Shown: positions 9,207-17,122 of the stretch, piece after piece
How the letters are laid out: each line of letters begins with the position of its first letter
Position numbering within the stretch: the first letter of the stretch is position 1
DNA from: Flavobacteriaceae bacterium
GTDB taxonomy: Bacteria > Bacteroidota > Bacteroidia > Flavobacteriales > Flavobacteriaceae
Direction of reading: 5' to 3'
Assembly: GCA_024640565.1 (NCBI GenBank)
Contig: JAHEET010000001.1
Span: 186,001 to 250,000 of the forward strand
DNA: 64,000 nt
The notes under the pieces: generated by a model
What the model saw: the letters and a program-made list of their open reading frames with translations, nothing else
Databases searched by the model: none
What the model was told of the DNA's origin: nothing
Made by a program: the position numbers and the translations under genes

Positions 9207-10325
9207 ATGTCAACATTTACCGCACTAGGAATTCGCAAAGATTATCTTAAAGGATTGCATGAACTCGGAATTAAAGTTCCGTCAGAAATACAAGAAAAAG
9301 CAATTCCAATTTTATTGAAATCCAAAACAGATTTTGTTGGATTGGCTCAGACAGGTACTGGTAAAACAGCTGCATTTGGTTTGCCTATTCTACAAAAAGT
9401 AGATCCGAACAAGGCCAAAATCCAAGCATTGATTTTGTCACCAACCAGAGAGTTGGTTCAGCAAATAAAAAAACAACTTTTTAAGTTTACGAAGTATGCT
9501 GATGATAAAATTTTTTTAGAAGCTGTTTATGGTGGAGAAAAAATAGATATTCAGATAAAAAAATTAAAAAGAACTACCCATGTGGTTGTGGCAACTCCAG
9601 GACGACTGGTAGATTTAATTGAACGTGGTGCAATTGATGTGCGCAACATTCATACCTTGGTGTTGGATGAAGCTGATGAAATGTTGTCTATGGGTTTTAA
9701 ACAAGATTTAAATCGAATTTTAAAGTTTACAACTGGTGCAAGAAATACCTGGTTATTTTCTGCAACCATGCCAGAAGGAATTCAGCGAATTATTAAAACC
9801 TATATGGATGCAAATGCTCCAAGAATAGCAATCAATACAAAGGCTTTGGTCAATGAAAACATCAAGCATCAATTTATAAAAACTACGATCAAACAAAAAA
9901 CCAACGATATTATTTCATATATCGAAAAACGAGGAACCGAAAGAGGAATTATTTTTTGTAGAACCAAATTAGGTGTTCAGAGCTTATACCAGCAACTAAA
10001 AGAAGAAGGATTTTCTGTTGGTGCTTTGGAAGGGGATATGCAACAGAGAGATCGAGAAAAAGCCATGCGCGCCTTTAAAAGTGAGCGCTTACAATATTTA
10101 GTATCAACTGATGTTTCTGCGAGAGGTATTGATGTGAGAGGCTTGGAATTTATCATTCATCATCAATTACCAGAACAATTAGAATATTATACGCATCGAA
10201 GTGGAAGAACAGCCAGAGCGGGGAAAACAGGAAATTCCATCGCCTTTATTTTACCGAGTGAATTGGAACGAATTCATCAAATTCAAAAAGCACTGAACAT
10301 AAAATTTAAGGAAGTAGAAAAATAG
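9207..10325 (+). CDS. DEAD-box ATP-dependent RNA helicase
   Basis: A 372-residue core helicase with almost no C-terminal tail. Motifs in order: AQTGTGKT (Walker A, about 47-54), PTRELVQQ (Ia), TPGRLVD (Ib), LDEADEM (II, about 153-159), SAT (III, about 185), GIIFCRTK (IV), STDVSARGIDVRGL (V) and HRSGRTARAGK (VI, about 330). It unwinds short RNA duplexes and probably acts in ribosome assembly, mRNA turnover or cold adaptation. Lacking the long basic tail of many DeaD/RhlE proteins, its partner specificity is unclear. The TRIC gene follows after 2 bases. Confidence 0.93.
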   Translation: MSTFTALGIRKDYLKGLHELGIKVPSEIQEKAIPILLKSKTDFVGLAQTGTGKTAAFGLPILQKVDPNKAKIQALILSPTRELVQQIKKQLFKFTKYADDKIFLEAVYGGEKIDIQIKKLKRTTHVVVATPGRLVDLIERGAIDVRNIHTLVLDEADEMLSMGFKQDLNRILKFTTGARNTWLFSATMPEGIQRIIKTYMDANAPRIAINTKALVNENIKHQFIKTTIKQKTNDIISYIEKRGTERGIIFCRTKLGVQSLYQQLKEEGFSVGALEGDMQQRDREKAMRAFKSERLQYLVSTDVSARGIDVRGLEFIIHHQLPEQLEYYTHRSGRTARAGKTGNSIAFILPSELERIHQIQKALNIKFKEVEK

Positions 10326-10327
10326 CA

Positions 10328-10951
10328 ATGAGTTTAATTTATAGTTTAGACATTATTGGCACCTTTGCATTTGCCATTAGTGGTGCATTATTTGCTTCTG
10401 ATAAAAAGTTTGATTTGTTTGGGGTTCTCATTATTGCCTTTGTAACGGCTGTTGGTGGTGGCATGCTTCGAGATGTTTTGATAAACGCTCACCCAATTAA
10501 TTGGATTGGCGATTTAAATTATTTGTGGACGATTTTAATTGCGGTAGTTTTTACCATTTTATTTAAAAGTAAAATTGCGCCCTTAAGCAAAACCCTTTTT
10601 TTATTTGATACTATTGGAATTGGTGTTTTTACCTTATTAGGAGTTCAAAAAGGATTTAGCTACAATTTGCATCCCTCAGTGGCAATTATCATGGGAATGG
10701 TATCGGCAGTCTTTGGCGGTGTTTTAAGAGATGTTTTAACCAGTAGGGTCCCCCTTATTTTTCAAAAAGAAATTTATGCTTCTGCTTGTTTAGTTGGAGG
10801 ATTGGTCTTTTGGGCCACCAATTATTTTCAGGTTACTGAAACCACTCAATTTTTATGTACATTGTTTTCCGTAATTTTAATAAGATTTACAGCGGTAAAA
10901 TTTCAACTGGAATTGCCGAAAGTAAAAGACGATTTATACTCAAAAAAATAA
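10328..10951 (+). CDS. TRIC (UPF0126/YicG-like) family membrane protein
   Basis: A 207-residue membrane protein of about seven helices built as an internal duplication: FVTAVGGGMLRDVL at about residue 40 and MVSAVFGGVLRDVL at about 130 are the paired glycine-rich motifs of the family. Homologues form trimeric cation-permeable channels in structural studies of prokaryotic TRIC; the physiological role in bacteria is unsettled. It sits 2 bases after the helicase stop and 4 bases before the MaoC gene, so the three are likely one transcript. Confidence 0.85.
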   Translation: MSLIYSLDIIGTFAFAISGALFASDKKFDLFGVLIIAFVTAVGGGMLRDVLINAHPINWIGDLNYLWTILIAVVFTILFKSKIAPLSKTLFLFDTIGIGVFTLLGVQKGFSYNLHPSVAIIMGMVSAVFGGVLRDVLTSRVPLIFQKEIYASACLVGGLVFWATNYFQVTETTQFLCTLFSVILIRFTAVKFQLELPKVKDDLYSKK

Positions 10952-10955
10952 CACG

Positions 10956-11420
10956 ATGAAACCTCAAATTTTTAAAAATATTGATACTTTTAGAGGGGTT
11001 CTTGGAACATCTTTGCCAGATGGCGAATGGTACACCATTACCCAACAAATGATCAATGACTTTGCAAATGCTACTTTAGACAAGCAATGGATTCATGTTG
11101 ATGAGCAAAGAGCTGCAAAGGAAAGTCCTTTTAAAAGTACCGTAGCACACGGCTTTATGTCGGTGGCCATGATTTCTAAAATGCTCGAAAATGCATTTAA
11201 AATTGAGAGTGTAATCATGGGCTTAAATTACGGAATGAACAAAGTACGTTTTCCAAATCCAGTGCCGGTAAATAGTGAACTTAGAATGTTAACTTCTGTC
11301 AAAGAAATTGACAGCCTTGGCGATAACGGCATAAAAGTAACCTTTAATTGTACTATCGAAATTAAAGGACATGAAAAACCGGCATGTGTGGCAGAGTTTG
11401 TTGCTGCACTCTTTGAATAA
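10956..11420 (+). CDS. MaoC family (R)-hydratase / dehydratase
   Basis: A 154-residue hotdog protein. The block QWIHVDEQRAA...STVAHGFMS carries the hydratase-2 motif, with the catalytic Asp/His pair and the AHG turn. Members hydrate trans-2-enoyl-CoA, or dehydrate 3-hydroxyacyl thioesters, in fatty-acid or polyester metabolism. The protein is single-domain, with no fused dehydrogenase. It is the last gene of the helicase-TRIC-MaoC run and is followed at once by a strong terminator. Confidence 0.88.
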   Translation: MKPQIFKNIDTFRGVLGTSLPDGEWYTITQQMINDFANATLDKQWIHVDEQRAAKESPFKSTVAHGFMSVAMISKMLENAFKIESVIMGLNYGMNKVRFPNPVPVNSELRMLTSVKEIDSLGDNGIKVTFNCTIEIKGHEKPACVAEFVAALFE

Positions 11421-11449
11421 AAAAAAGCTGCCAGTAGCAGCTTTTTTTT
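11421..11449 (+). terminator. Rho-independent terminator, likely bidirectional
   Basis: An 11-bp perfect stem (11421-11431 with 11437-11447), loop CAGTA, and T-rich 3' side and A-rich 5' side. It serves the MaoC operon on the + strand and the convergent membrane-protein gene on the - strand. Confidence 0.85.
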
Positions 11450-11462
11450 GAAAATATTTTTT

Positions 11463-11894
11463 TTAAGAAAGCCAACCCTTGGCATCTACAAATCGAGAAT
11501 ACCAAACTAAAAAAACAGAAAATAACGGGATGATGGTAAGCATTGAATATTCCATAGATCCGTAGAGTTCTATCCCTGGATTCATAAAAACATTATACAC
11601 TGTTTGAACAATTACTGCCAATAAGCCGATAACGAAAAACATTTTCGAAGACTTTTTCCTTAATAACAATAATACGCCAGCGAGTACAGATGAAAAAACA
11701 GCCATTGCAAAAGCTGCTGTTACCCATGCGGGACTATTAAATATAATTTCTAATTGTTCCTCCGAATACATAGATTTAAAACGCTCCGTTTTATAGGTTT
11801 GATTAAGATAACCATCAATACCCATAAGGTTCCAGATAACTGCTAATGAGCTAATCACCCAAAAGCCAACATTTGGTTTTTTTGATTCTGACAT
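11463..11894 (-). CDS. Small four-helix membrane protein, function unknown
   Basis: A 143-residue protein with about four hydrophobic segments: residues 10-30, the A/V-rich stretch near 57-78, 84-104, and about 112-130. There is no signal peptidase site. The short basic/polar tails put both ends plausibly in the cytosol. I do not recognise a named family; similar small membrane proteins are common in Flavobacteriaceae. It ends against the bidirectional terminator and is divergent from the membrane protein/XRE pair. Confidence 0.65.
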   Translation of the reverse strand: MSESKKPNVGFWVISSLAVIWNLMGIDGYLNQTYKTERFKSMYSEEQLEIIFNSPAWVTAAFAMAVFSSVLAGVLLLLRKKSSKMFFVIGLLAVIVQTVYNVFMNPGIELYGSMEYSMLTIIPLFSVFLVWYSRFVDAKGWLS

Positions 11895-11954
11895 AATCTA
11901 TTGTTTTATTATTGATGATATAAATGTAATAAAATTAAGTTAATCATTTAAAAG

Positions 11955-11995
11955 TAAAGTTTATTTGTCATTATATAAAGTTTATTTGTCATTAT
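11955..11995. repeat. Tandem 20-bp direct repeat, operator-like
   Basis: Two identical 20-base copies of TAAAGTTTATTTGTCATTAT at 11955-11974 and 11976-11995 with one base between them, a 21-base period that puts both copies on the same DNA face (two helical turns). They lie 4 bases upstream of a -7 box and cover the place where the -33 element would be. They probably bind a regulator, perhaps the XRE protein encoded at 12478; that is inference. Confidence 0.7.
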
Positions 11996-11999
11996 GTAA

Positions 12000-12007
12000 T
12001 ATATTTG
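12000..12007 (+). promoter_or_regulatory. -7 box (TATATTTG) of the membrane protein/XRE operon
   Basis: Exact TAnnTTTG match, 25 bases before the ATG at 12033 and just 3' of the tandem repeat. Nearby TTG triplets lie within the repeat copies, at spacings of 11 and 32 bases rather than 17-23. Confidence 0.5.
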
Positions 12008-12032
12008 TAGAAATAAAAAATAATTAAATAAA

Positions 12033-12473
12033 ATGAAAGGATCCAAAATTTGTGAAAGAGAGAGAATTCAACTCGAAAAAATGAATAAATTTCAATTAGA
12101 GAACCACTATAAGAAAGTTGGTTTTATAGCGGCTATTGGTAGTTTTGCATTCATGATTGCAATGAAATACTTTGACAATCCTGTTTGGTTGAAACCTATT
12201 TTAGAGGGCTTCTTATTGATGGGTATGTTATTGATTTCTATATCAAAAGACAAAATTGAAGATGAGTATATTGACAGTCTTCGGTCTCAGTCTTATCGAT
12301 TGGCATTCGTTTTTGCAATTCTGTATGCTTTGTTACAACCGCTTGTAAATTTTGTTGTTTCTTATGCCTTACAGCAAGACAATGAATATGAAAGCTTTAA
12401 TTATTTTCAAGTCTTGTTTTTTATGTTAGTAGTACAATTACTATTTTTTTGGAAATTAAAAAAACAGCATTAA
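12033..12473 (+). CDS. Four-helix membrane protein paired with an XRE regulator
   Basis: A 146-residue protein with hydrophobic segments near residues 29-48, 57-70, 90-112 and 125-141. The first 16 residues are charged and may not be translated: a second ATG at 12081 (MNKFQLENHYKKV) is an equally good start. I cannot name the family. The next gene, 4 bases later, encodes a small XRE regulator, a pairing often seen for two-gene membrane-protein/regulator cassettes. Transcription likely starts just after the -7 box at 12000. Confidence 0.7.
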   Translation: MKGSKICERERIQLEKMNKFQLENHYKKVGFIAAIGSFAFMIAMKYFDNPVWLKPILEGFLLMGMLLISISKDKIEDEYIDSLRSQSYRLAFVFAILYALLQPLVNFVVSYALQQDNEYESFNYFQVLFFMLVVQLLFFWKLKKQH

Positions 12474-12477
12474 AAGT

Positions 12478-12678
12478 ATGAAGAACACGCTAAAAGTACA
12501 ACGTGCAATTTTAGATTTAACTCAAGAAGATTTGGCGAATAAAATTGGAGTTTCACGTCAAACCATCAATTCAATTGAAAAGAACCGCTATATACCGTCT
12601 ACAGTTTTAGCATTAAAATTATCTGCAGTGTTTAAACTTCCCGTAAATACTTTTTTCGCTCTTGAGGAGAACGACTAG
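12478..12678 (+). CDS. Small XRE-family helix-turn-helix regulator
   Basis: 66 residues, consisting almost entirely of one HTH domain: LTQEDLANKIGVSRQTINSIEKNRYIPS is the helix-turn-helix (quoted in two parts here: LTQEDLANKIG and VSRQTINSIEKN). The tail NTFFALEEND follows, as in short YozG/XRE-type repressors. It has no toxin neighbour of a recognisable type; the partner is the membrane protein 4 bases upstream. It probably autoregulates through the tandem repeat upstream of the pair. Confidence 0.85.
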   Translation: MKNTLKVQRAILDLTQEDLANKIGVSRQTINSIEKNRYIPSTVLALKLSAVFKLPVNTFFALEEND

Positions 12679-12696
12679 TTAGGCAACCAAAGTAGT

Positions 12697-14886
12697 TTAG
12701 TTTGATTTTATGATTTTTTTTACAAAATGCAGCTTCTCGTTGCGCGTGTAAATTTTCACAAAATACAGGCCCCTATTTAGGGAGGAAAGATTTACGGCAT
12801 TGCTTGAATCTATTTCATTGGAGAACACTCTTTTTCCCAGTACATCGTAGATATCGATGCGTGTTAAATTCGTAATTGTCGTATTTATAAAAAGGTTTTC
12901 TATAACAGGATTAGGAGAGATTGTAAGGTTCTGTGGATCATTCTCACCCTGTGTAGCTAAGCTGGTAGTAAAGTAAGTATTGGCAAAATCAAAAGCTTCT
13001 TTCCCAATTTTATTTCCAATAATTCGTCCTTTTATATCGTCTATGGGAGGGTGAATCCCACCCCATATTCTTGACAAACTCGTTTGATCTGAGGCATCTC
13101 TATAGGTGGCCCATTGCAAGGAGAAACTTTCAGAAGGTCCTTGTTCAAAAACCAGAAACTCATTTTGAGCAACATCAAAAACACCCATCCCACCTGGGAA
13201 AAAAGCATCATTTGTAATTAAAGTTAACACCTCAGAAGCCGCTCTTGAAAAGGCAGAATGGCCAGAAAGATATCCCGCAAAGGGTGGCGTAACGAAAGAA
13301 GGGCGTTGATAGGGCCACCATCGCGTACCCAAAATCCAATCGACCCCAGCAACATCCATGGCTGGGTCGTTTATAAAATCGGGCCCCTTCCAGGACCTTA
13401 CTTTTATTTTTCCAAGATGTTGGTTGTTGCTTCCTGCTAAGGCATCTCCTTCAGAAATTACAGCTATTAAATTTTCAATTAGAGGCAAACCGTGTGGATG
13501 GTAATTTGGCAATGCCATGTTTGTACTTTGTCCTTTAGAAGCCATGTATCGTATCGCAGAAATGGGACGTATGTAATCATAATACCCTTTAATTCCCCAA
13601 ATGTTTACCGCAACATCATGCATGGCACCACCAAGGGTTAAATAGCTTTTGACATCCCATTCTAATGCGTTTAGTTCTCTAGAAGAATTTCCAAAAGTTT
13701 TTTTGGAAAGCGGGTGGTCACTCACATAGTTTAAAATTGTAAACCAATGCCCAGGCGGTGTTTCAGAATCGGGACCATCTGCCCAAAATTCGGCTAAAAC
13801 TCTCGCATAATCTGCTCTTTTTACAAAGTTGTCCAGATACGGCTCATTGGTAGTTGGGTTTTTTTGATGTCCTTGGCCAAGGTCTCCTCCATGGTCAAAA
13901 TTATAAAAGTTCTTGTATTCCTCAAAGCTTGCAGGAAAATCACTCATGGCCACATTTCCAATCGTATTTGGAGAAATATTGATAATTTCATCATCGGAAG
14001 GATCTAAGTGAGCAGACCAAGAAATTACCAATGAAAAGTGCCATTTATAAGGATCCTCAATACCGTTTTCATTCGAATCTTGAATGTAAGCAGGGGCTCC
14101 TGGGTTGTTGTAGACAAACGAATCAAAATCATTATTTAGAATTTCTAAATCTGCACTTTGCAGTGCAAAAGGGGTGACTTCTCCCCATTCTGGACTTAAA
14201 AAATCTGGTGTATTTAAAGGGAATGGATTTCCAGATTGATCGATAAACACATCGAAAGCGAGTGGTTGCCATCTATTAGGATCTATGCCACCATTGTCTG
14301 CATACAATTCCAGCGCAAGTGGGGTATTGACAGACTCATAAAACTGGTTTTCATAGGCATTTTCTTCATTTGCTCCATCTTGGAAACCAAAATCAATCAT
14401 TTTACTGGCCATAAAATTACCAAGCGCGGCATAAGAACCGTCGCTGTAATCCAAAGAGGTGTTGTTCTTATCGTAGCCCAAAGAAGAAAAAAAAGTTTCC
14501 AAAGATGCCAATGTTTCCAATGCGTTTGGAGAATTTTCAAAACGATGCATTAACAATCTGAAAACAGCGTAACTCATTATTTCTTTACGAGCCTCATTTT
14601 TATCAATGGGCATTGCAATAGGAGTGTATTCTGTGTAATAACCGCCAAAAGTAGTCCCTAAAAAAACAAGCTTCGCAGCATTGTCGAAAATGGCCCATGC
14701 ATCATACATCAGTACCGAAGCGTGAAAAAGATTTCTAGCATGAACAGTAGGGCGTGCAAAATCTTTTCTTATAGCTTCTAAAAGTTGTTCATTCCATTCT
14801 CTAGCTACCGAATGCTGAGCATATAGTTTGGGAGAAATAATCGTAAAGACTATGCACAAAATTGGAAAAAGAAGCTTTTTAATCAT
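12697..14886 (-). CDS. Secreted vanadium-dependent haloperoxidase / PAP2-like protein with T9SS sorting domain
   Basis: A 729-residue exported protein. The signal peptide is about 1-23 (hydrophobic stretch ending LYAQ). The vanadate/phosphate-binding triad of the haloperoxidase-PAP2 superfamily is intact: K-x6-RP in KGYYDYIRP (about 430), SGH in YLSGHSAFSR (about 543) and SR-x5-H-x3-D in SRIWGGIHPPID (about 604). Residues about 655-729 form a T9SS type A sorting domain (SPNPVIENLFI, DIYDVLGKRVF, LNRGLYFVKI). It probably oxidises halides or acts as a phosphatase at the cell surface; sequence alone does not separate the two. The large N-terminal region (about 25-400) has no motif I recognise. 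Confidence 0.87.
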   Translation of the reverse strand: MIKKLLFPILCIVFTIISPKLYAQHSVAREWNEQLLEAIRKDFARPTVHARNLFHASVLMYDAWAIFDNAAKLVFLGTTFGGYYTEYTPIAMPIDKNEARKEIMSYAVFRLLMHRFENSPNALETLASLETFFSSLGYDKNNTSLDYSDGSYAALGNFMASKMIDFGFQDGANEENAYENQFYESVNTPLALELYADNGGIDPNRWQPLAFDVFIDQSGNPFPLNTPDFLSPEWGEVTPFALQSADLEILNNDFDSFVYNNPGAPAYIQDSNENGIEDPYKWHFSLVISWSAHLDPSDDEIINISPNTIGNVAMSDFPASFEEYKNFYNFDHGGDLGQGHQKNPTTNEPYLDNFVKRADYARVLAEFWADGPDSETPPGHWFTILNYVSDHPLSKKTFGNSSRELNALEWDVKSYLTLGGAMHDVAVNIWGIKGYYDYIRPISAIRYMASKGQSTNMALPNYHPHGLPLIENLIAVISEGDALAGSNNQHLGKIKVRSWKGPDFINDPAMDVAGVDWILGTRWWPYQRPSFVTPPFAGYLSGHSAFSRAASEVLTLITNDAFFPGGMGVFDVAQNEFLVFEQGPSESFSLQWATYRDASDQTSLSRIWGGIHPPIDDIKGRIIGNKIGKEAFDFANTYFTTSLATQGENDPQNLTISPNPVIENLFINTTITNLTRIDIYDVLGKRVFSNEIDSSNAVNLSSLNRGLYFVKIYTRNEKLHFVKKIIKSN

Positions 14887-15190
14887 TTTTTAAAAATCTG
14901 CTGTAAAATTATCAAATAAACTGGACAATCAAAGAAGAAGAAGAAATTCTTTCTATTGTAAATATAGGATCTTACACCGAAAAAAAACAGCTAAAATTTT
15001 CTCTAATTCCATAAAATTTAAGAATTATTTTCAATTGTTTTTTTGGGATACTTTTCGGTTAATCAGTAAAAAATAGTATCTTTGTTACTCAAGAAAAAAT
15101 ACACCATATCATTAAAATTCTTTCATATTTTAATTTGAACCGATGTTTTAATCTTAGAGATATCAAATTTTATAAATATTTATTTCGTCA
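14887..15190. other. Intergenic region upstream of the cold-shock-domain gene
   Basis: 304 bases without a gene, very AT-rich. It holds the divergent upstream region of the haloperoxidase gene, a -7-like box at 15077-15084, and about 100 bases of probable 5' leader before the cold-shock-domain ORF. No repeat or strong hairpin was seen. Confidence 0.5.
15077..15084 (+). promoter_or_regulatory. -7 box (TATCTTTG) with a long leader before the CSD gene
   Basis: Exact TAnnTTTG match, 106 bases upstream of the ATG at 15191. If used, the mRNA has about a 100-base 5' leader, in line with cold-shock mRNAs whose leaders respond to temperature. A TTG lies 31 bases upstream, too far for the usual spacing. 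Confidence 0.4.
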
Positions 15191-15643
15191 ATGGCAAAAT
15201 CGCAACAGACATTTAGTAAGAGTGAAAAGGAAAAGAAACGTTTAAAAAAACGTCAGGATAAGCAAAAGAAAATGGAGGCTAGAAAAGCGGAAAGGGAAGA
15301 AAATGGATCTGCAGGGATACAGTTTGCTTATGTTGACCATAATGGTAATTTAACAGATACGCCACCGGATCCAGATTTAAAAGTAGAAATAGAATTAGAA
15401 GATATCGCAGTTTCAGTTCCCAAAAAAGAAGACTTACCTGAAGAAGATCCTGTTAGAAAAGGAAAAGTGTCATTTTTTGATTCTTCAAAAGGTTTTGGTT
15501 TTATCATTGATTCGTTAAACAATGAGAAATATTTTACACACGTAAGTGGTTTAATTGATACCATTGTAGAAAATGATAAAGTATCTTTCGAATTGGAAAG
15601 AGGAATGCGCGGAATGAACGCGGTAAAAGTTACTAAAATATAG
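15191..15643 (+). CDS. Cold-shock-domain protein with basic N-terminal extension
   Basis: 150 residues in three parts: a highly charged lysine/arginine-rich N-terminus (about 1-40, KEKKRLKKRQDKQKKM), an acidic linker (about 50-85), and a C-terminal cold-shock domain (about 87-150) with the RNP1-like block GFGFII and the FTHVSGL segment replacing the canonical FVH. The layout suggests an RNA chaperone with an extra RNA- or ribosome-binding tail. It is near the CspA-type gene at 16795 and helicases at 17123 and 18480. It ends before its own terminator. Confidence 0.85.
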   Translation: MAKSQQTFSKSEKEKKRLKKRQDKQKKMEARKAEREENGSAGIQFAYVDHNGNLTDTPPDPDLKVEIELEDIAVSVPKKEDLPEEDPVRKGKVSFFDSSKGFGFIIDSLNNEKYFTHVSGLIDTIVENDKVSFELERGMRGMNAVKVTKI

Positions 15644-15664
15644 TTTCTTGTACACAAAGAAATC

Positions 15665-15694
15665 AAACTCTGCTATTGGCAGAGTTTTTTTTTG
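15665..15694 (+). terminator. Rho-independent terminator after the CSD gene
   Basis: A 9-bp stem, AAACTCTGC (15665-15673) with GCAGAGTTT (15679-15687), loop TATTG, then a T-run broken by one G. Confidence 0.85.
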
Positions 15695-15776
15695 CTTTTT
15701 TTAAAGATCTATTGAATTCGTATTCCCAAATATTTATTCAAATTAAATGGTTACATTCGTCGGCTAAAACTAAATT

Positions 15777-16670
15777 TTGAAACAGAACAGCAATAAAATT
15801 TTAATACTATTCGCCTTTTTCGCTATATATGTCATCTGGGGCTCAACGTATATGCTTAATAAAATTGCGGTCGCTGAAATACCTGCCTTTTCATTGGCAG
15901 CCATTCGTTTTTTAATCGCTGGAACTCTGATTTTAATCATCGCAAAAATTTTAAAGAAGCCTTTATCTGTTTCTAGGAAACAATTTTTAAATGCTTCCAT
16001 CGCAGGTTTTCTCTTTTTGGTATACGGAAACGGCGTATTTGTATGGGCATTATATTATATTGATAGTAGTTTTGCAGCACTTTTGGCAGCCACACAACCC
16101 TTGTTTGTATTGGTGTTAATGCGTTTGATTGATGGTAAAAAAATGCAAGTAAAATCAATTATTGGAGTTGTTTTAGGCATGCTAGGCATGTATTTGTTAG
16201 TTAGTCAACAAGGAATCTCTGCGAAAAAGGGAAGTCTTTTTGCCATTTTTTTGATGTTTACATGTGTGCTTAGTTGGAGCTATGGAAGTATTTTTGTCTC
16301 CAAAGCTAGCTTGCCTAAAAACTTTTTTGTGAGCACAGGTTATCAGATGATTGTTGCAGGAGTGTTGTTGTTAATCATTAGCCTGGGGCTGCAAGAGACT
16401 TGGTCATTGCCAATAAAATGGAGCCTACAAGCACAATTGTCTGTGGTTGGATTGATTTTATTTGGAGGGATACTAGCCTTTACTGCATTTAATTTTCTGT
16501 TAAAAAATGTTTCCCCAGAAAAAGTAGCTACTTCGGCTTATGTAAATCCAGTAGTAGCAATGATATTAGGTTGGTATGTATTGGATGAACAGTTATCAAA
16601 TCAATCAATAATAGCATCTGTTGTACTGTTAACAGGGGTCTATTTTATAACTTCTCGCAAACGCAGGTAA
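15777..16670 (+). CDS. EamA/DMT family transporter
   Basis: A 297-residue inner-membrane protein with ten hydrophobic helices in two EamA repeats. The first starts at YVIWGSTYMLNKIAV with the typical WGS motif; the second begins near residue 150 (VLSWSYGSIFVSK) and ends with PVVAMILGWYVLDEQL. Members export amino acids, nucleosides or other metabolites; the substrate is unknown. The start is TTG (15777), since the next in-frame ATG would remove most of helix 1. Confidence 0.88.
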   Translation: MKQNSNKILILFAFFAIYVIWGSTYMLNKIAVAEIPAFSLAAIRFLIAGTLILIIAKILKKPLSVSRKQFLNASIAGFLFLVYGNGVFVWALYYIDSSFAALLAATQPLFVLVLMRLIDGKKMQVKSIIGVVLGMLGMYLLVSQQGISAKKGSLFAIFLMFTCVLSWSYGSIFVSKASLPKNFFVSTGYQMIVAGVLLLIISLGLQETWSLPIKWSLQAQLSVVGLILFGGILAFTAFNFLLKNVSPEKVATSAYVNPVVAMILGWYVLDEQLSNQSIIASVVLLTGVYFITSRKRR

Positions 16671-16794
16671 ATTTGGACGCTGGTATGGAGTTTTTTAAGG
16701 CAAACAAAAAAAGAATTTAAAAATAAAAGTTAAAAAATGAGTTCATGTTAAAATATGTTATACATTTACAACTTAATAACTTAATTACAATATA

Positions 16795-16986
16795 ATGAAT
16801 ACAGGAACCGTAAAATTTTTCAATGAAACTAAAGGATTTGGTTTTATCACTGAAGAAGGAGTTGAAAAAGATCATTTCGTTCACATTACTGGATTAATCG
16901 ATGAGATTAAAGAAGGTGATCAAGTAGAATTTGATTTAAAAGAAGGAAACAAAGGATTAAATGCAGTTAACGTAAAAGTTATCTAA
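16795..16986 (+). CDS. CspA-type cold-shock protein
   Basis: 63 residues, a single cold-shock domain: GTVKFFNETKGFGFI (RNP1) and DHFVHITGL (RNP2) are canonical. It binds single-stranded RNA/DNA and melts secondary structure. A near-consensus -7 box TACATTTA lies at 16761-16768. It is monocistronic with its own terminator, and the helicase downstream has a separate -7 box. Confidence 0.95.
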   Translation: MNTGTVKFFNETKGFGFITEEGVEKDHFVHITGLIDEIKEGDQVEFDLKEGNKGLNAVNVKVI

Positions 16987-17005
16987 ATATATACTTATAG
17001 TTTTT

Positions 17006-17039
17006 AAAAAGACCCATCAATTATGATGGGTCTTTTTTT
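17006..17039 (+). terminator. Rho-independent terminator after the cspA-type gene
   Basis: A 14-bp perfect stem (17006-17019 with 17024-17037), loop ATTA, T-run at the 3' side. Confidence 0.9.
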
Positions 17040-17098
17040 ATTTGTATGGATTGCGAATAATAGATCAATCCGTACATTTTTCACATTAATAGTATAAC

Positions 17099-17106
17099 TA
17101 TCTTTG
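17099..17106 (+). promoter_or_regulatory. -7 box (TATCTTTG) of the second DEAD-box helicase
   Basis: Exact TAnnTTTG match, 16 bases before the ATG at 17123. No TTG stands at the usual -33 distance. Confidence 0.5.
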
Positions 17107-17122
17107 CTAAAAAACACATTTT

